A program made the translations under genes and the position numbers. DNA of 64,000 nucleotides from Falsiroseomonas sp051433165 (GTDB lineage Bacteria; Pseudomonadota; Alphaproteobacteria; Acetobacterales; Acetobacteraceae). Of the stretch, positions 62,159-64,000 are shown piece by piece; the stretch's first letter is position 1; every line of letters starts with the position of its first letter. The stretch covers positions 186,001 through 250,000 of the forward strand of contig NZ_JBHMFS010000005.1 of assembly GCF_051433165.1 (NCBI RefSeq), written 5' to 3'. A model generated the notes under the pieces. That model had not been told where the DNA came from. It was given only the letters and a program-made list of their open reading frames with translations, and ran no database searches.

Positions 62159-64000
62159 ATGATGACCAAGCCACGCCTGACCACCATCTCTTTCCGGCTT
62201 CACCTTGTCGCACTGTTCGCCATGGTCGGGCTGATGGCGCTGGCGGCGCTGCAAACCTCGGACAAGATCGGACGGTTGGAGGCGGAGCGTGTCGCGGTGC
62301 TCAAAAGCGTCAGCGAATCGGCCACCGGTATTCTCGCCCACTACCATACGGAGGAGCGGGAAGGCCGGATGCCGCGCGCCGAGGCGCAGCGCCTGGCGGC
62401 GGAGGCGCTGCGCGGCATTCGCTATCACGACAACGAGTATGTCTGGATCAACGACCTTTTTCCCCGGGTCGTGATGCACCCGTTCCGGCCAGATCTGGAG
62501 GGGCGCGACGTCTCGAATGTGCGGGATCCGAACGGACTTGCGCTGTTCATCGCCTTCGCTGAGACCGCGCGCAGTCGCGGTGCCGGTGTCGTTCCCTATC
62601 TCTGGCCGCGCCCTGGCGCCAACCAGGCGGCGGCCGTGCCGACCGAGAAGCTCTCCTACGTGCAGCGTTTCCTGCCCTGGGACTGGGTCGTTGGCACGGG
62701 TCTCTATGTCGATGACCTGCGCGCGGCGCAGCGCTACGCCCTTTGGTTCGGCCTCGCCCAGGCCGGTGGTGTCGCCCTGGCCGTGGCGCTGCTGGTCGGG
62801 TTGGTGGTGCGCAGCATCACGCGGCCGCTCGCCACGCTGATCGGTGCCACTCGCAGCTTGGGCGAAAGCGGCCTGGCGACACCGGTGCCAGAGATTGGTC
62901 GGCGGGACGAGTTTGGCGACCTGGCCCGTGCGCTGGAAGGGTTTCGTGTTCAGGGTCTGGAGAAGATGCGGGTGGAGCAGGCGGCCGGCGAGATGCGAAC
63001 CCTGGCCGCGCGCCGGCAGGCGGCGATGGATCGCCATACCCAGGATTTCGGCGGGTCCGTCGCGGGGGTCATGGCCTCGCTCACCGCATCATCCGAAGGC
63101 ATGCGCCAGGCGGCTGGCGATATGGCGCAGGCCATGTCCTTGACCCAGGCGGGCGCGGCAAACACGGCGCAGGGCGTCGAGGACAGCCAGCACGACCTCG
63201 CCTCCGTTGCCGCGGCGACGGAAGAACTGACTGCGACGATCGCCGAGATCGCCCGCCAGGTCGGCGATGCGGCGGACAAGGCGCGTCAGGCAAAGGACCG
63301 CGCAACGGCCACAGATGCCTCCGTGCGCGGCCTGACCCATGCGGCGGGTGAGATCGGCGAGGTTGTGCGCCTGATTACCGGCATCGCGCAGCAAACCAAC
63401 CTGCTGGCGCTGAACGCGACGATCGAGGCGGCGCGGGCCGGCGATGCCGGCAAGGGCTTCGCCGTCGTCGCCTCCGAGGTCAAGCAGCTTGCGGCCCAAA
63501 CCGCGCGGGCGACAGAGCAGATCGGCAGCCAGATCGCCGCCATGCAGGCCGCCACCAGCGATGCGGCCGGCGCGGTCGGCGCGGTCGGCCTGGCCATCGC
63601 GCAGGTCAGCGGCGCTACGGACGGCATTGCCTCCGCGGTGGAACAGCAGGGGGGCGCAACCCGCGAGATCGCCGCCAGCGTGCAGGCGGTGGTGCAGCGC
63701 AACGCCATGGCGAGTGCGGCGATGCGGGACGTTCGTGGCGCGGTCCAGCAGGCCGACGGCACGGCACAGGCTGTGCAGCAGGCGGCGAACGAGGTGACGC
63801 GGACCTCCGCAGCGCTGGAGCAGGAATTGCGGGGTTTTCTGGCGGCAATGGGCAGCGCCGCCAGCGACCGCAGGGGCTATGAACGACTGCCTGGCGGCGG
63901 CGCCCGCGCGACGCTGCTGTTGGCGGGCGGGGCCAGGCAGTCGTTGACGATCCGCGATGCGTCCCGCGGCGGCATGGCCCTTGATTGTCCGACGGTGCTT
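62159..64000 (+). CDS. Methyl-accepting chemotaxis protein with Cache domain and likely C-terminal PilZ (runs off window)
   Basis: Open from ATG 62159 to the edge (614 residues, no stop). A first helix (about residues 10-32), a periplasmic single-Cache domain with NEYVWINDLFPRVVMHPFRP and the block LPWDWVVGTGLYVDDL, a second helix (about 195-220), HAMP, and the signalling hairpin tip IAQQTNLLALNATIEAARAG with GDAGKGFAVVASEVKQLAAQ. After the MA domain comes SDRRGYERLPGGG followed by QSLTIRDASRGGMALDC, which resembles the start of a PilZ c-di-GMP-binding domain. The ligand is unknown. Confidence 0.9.
   Translation, partial: MMTKPRLTTISFRLHLVALFAMVGLMALAALQTSDKIGRLEAERVAVLKSVSESATGILAHYHTEEREGRMPRAEAQRLAAEALRGIRYHDNEYVWINDLFPRVVMHPFRPDLEGRDVSNVRDPNGLALFIAFAETARSRGAGVVPYLWPRPGANQAAAVPTEKLSYVQRFLPWDWVVGTGLYVDDLRAAQRYALWFGLAQAGGVALAVALLVGLVVRSITRPLATLIGATRSLGESGLATPVPEIGRRDEFGDLARALEGFRVQGLEKMRVEQAAGEMRTLAARRQAAMDRHTQDFGGSVAGVMASLTASSEGMRQAAGDMAQAMSLTQAGAANTAQGVEDSQHDLASVAAATEELTATIAEIARQVGDAADKARQAKDRATATDASVRGLTHAAGEIGEVVRLITGIAQQTNLLALNATIEAARAGDAGKGFAVVASEVKQLAAQTARATEQIGSQIAAMQAATSDAAGAVGAVGLAIAQVSGATDGIASAVEQQGGATREIAASVQAVVQRNAMASAAMRDVRGAVQQADGTAQAVQQAANEVTRTSAALEQELRGFLAAMGSAASDRRGYERLPGGGARATLLLAGGARQSLTIRDASRGGMALDCPTVL

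Overview
The window is a stretch of chromosome from a very GC-rich alphaproteobacterium. The essential-gene order (tpiA-secG-pyrG-eno-ftsB-like-pdhABC-lpd-lipA-coq10, and dapA-smpB ... folK-rpoZ-rsh-acpS-lepB-rnc-era-recO), an E1-beta subunit carrying its own lipoyl domain, coq10 and a TamA/TamB pair fit Rhodospirillales/Acetobacterales, most like a Roseomonas-type member of the Acetobacteraceae. That assignment is inference from gene content and order. I saw no rRNA, tRNA, CRISPR array, prophage or intact insertion sequence, and no gene-free stretch longer than about 255 bases.

Layout. 1-9 kb: the start of an ABC-F ATPase, a divergent methyltransferase-glycosyltransferase fusion, the outer-membrane pair tamB/tamA (minus) and an M20 amidohydrolase followed by a two-hairpin intergenic repeat. 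9-16 kb: an alpha/beta hydrolase, a Pat-type protein lysine acetyltransferase, an XRE regulator, the glycerate-pathway genes glxR and hyi without gcl, and an AI-2E family membrane protein. 16.9-22.5 kb: a complete five-gene dipeptide/oligopeptide ABC importer. 22.5-31.3 kb: trpE and ppiD (minus), then tpiA, secG, pyrG, a 54-residue membrane protein, an orphan small protein, eno and an FtsB-like protein. 31.3-40.8 kb: an MFS transporter, then pyruvate dehydrogenase (pdhA, pdhB, pdhC), a GNAT protein, lpd, a methyltransferase, lipA and coq10. 40.9-48.2 kb: a TraB/GumN-like lipoprotein, ltaE, and a five-gene minus-strand operon (slt, alpha/beta hydrolase, pgpA, cinA-type amidase, M20 peptidase) in which every junction is a 4-base ATGA overlap. 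48.3-54.7 kb: dapA and smpB, then an accessory patch (lipoproteins, hydrolase, paralogous lipoprotein pair, molybdopterin oxidoreductase, Tat-type glutathione peroxidase, 24-residue peptide), a family-5-like uracil-DNA glycosylase and folK. 54.8-64 kb: rpoZ, rsh, acpS, lepB, rnc, era, a membrane protein, recO and a chemoreceptor that runs off the window into what looks like a PilZ domain.

How the genes connect. pdhABC-lpd builds the PDH complex and lipA makes the lipoyl cofactor for its two lipoyl domains. Pat could acetylate acyl-CoA-forming enzymes. The pat upstream region and the pdhA upstream region carry nearly the same TGC-rich palindrome (TGCAATGCACAAT and TGCATTGCACAAT), which is the most interesting regulatory lead here. 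rpoZ-rsh links transcription to (p)ppGpp; lepB-rnc-era-recO is the conserved maturation and repair cluster.

Structured non-coding DNA stands out: a 110-bp element made of three perfect hairpins inside a perfect 14-bp outer palindrome between pdhC and the GNAT gene; a 26-bp tandem hairpin repeat after the pyrG-linked small gene; a two-hairpin repeat at 8955-9055; two hairpins in the pyrG leader; and a 57-bp identical stretch shared by the lipoyl domains of pdhB and pdhC.
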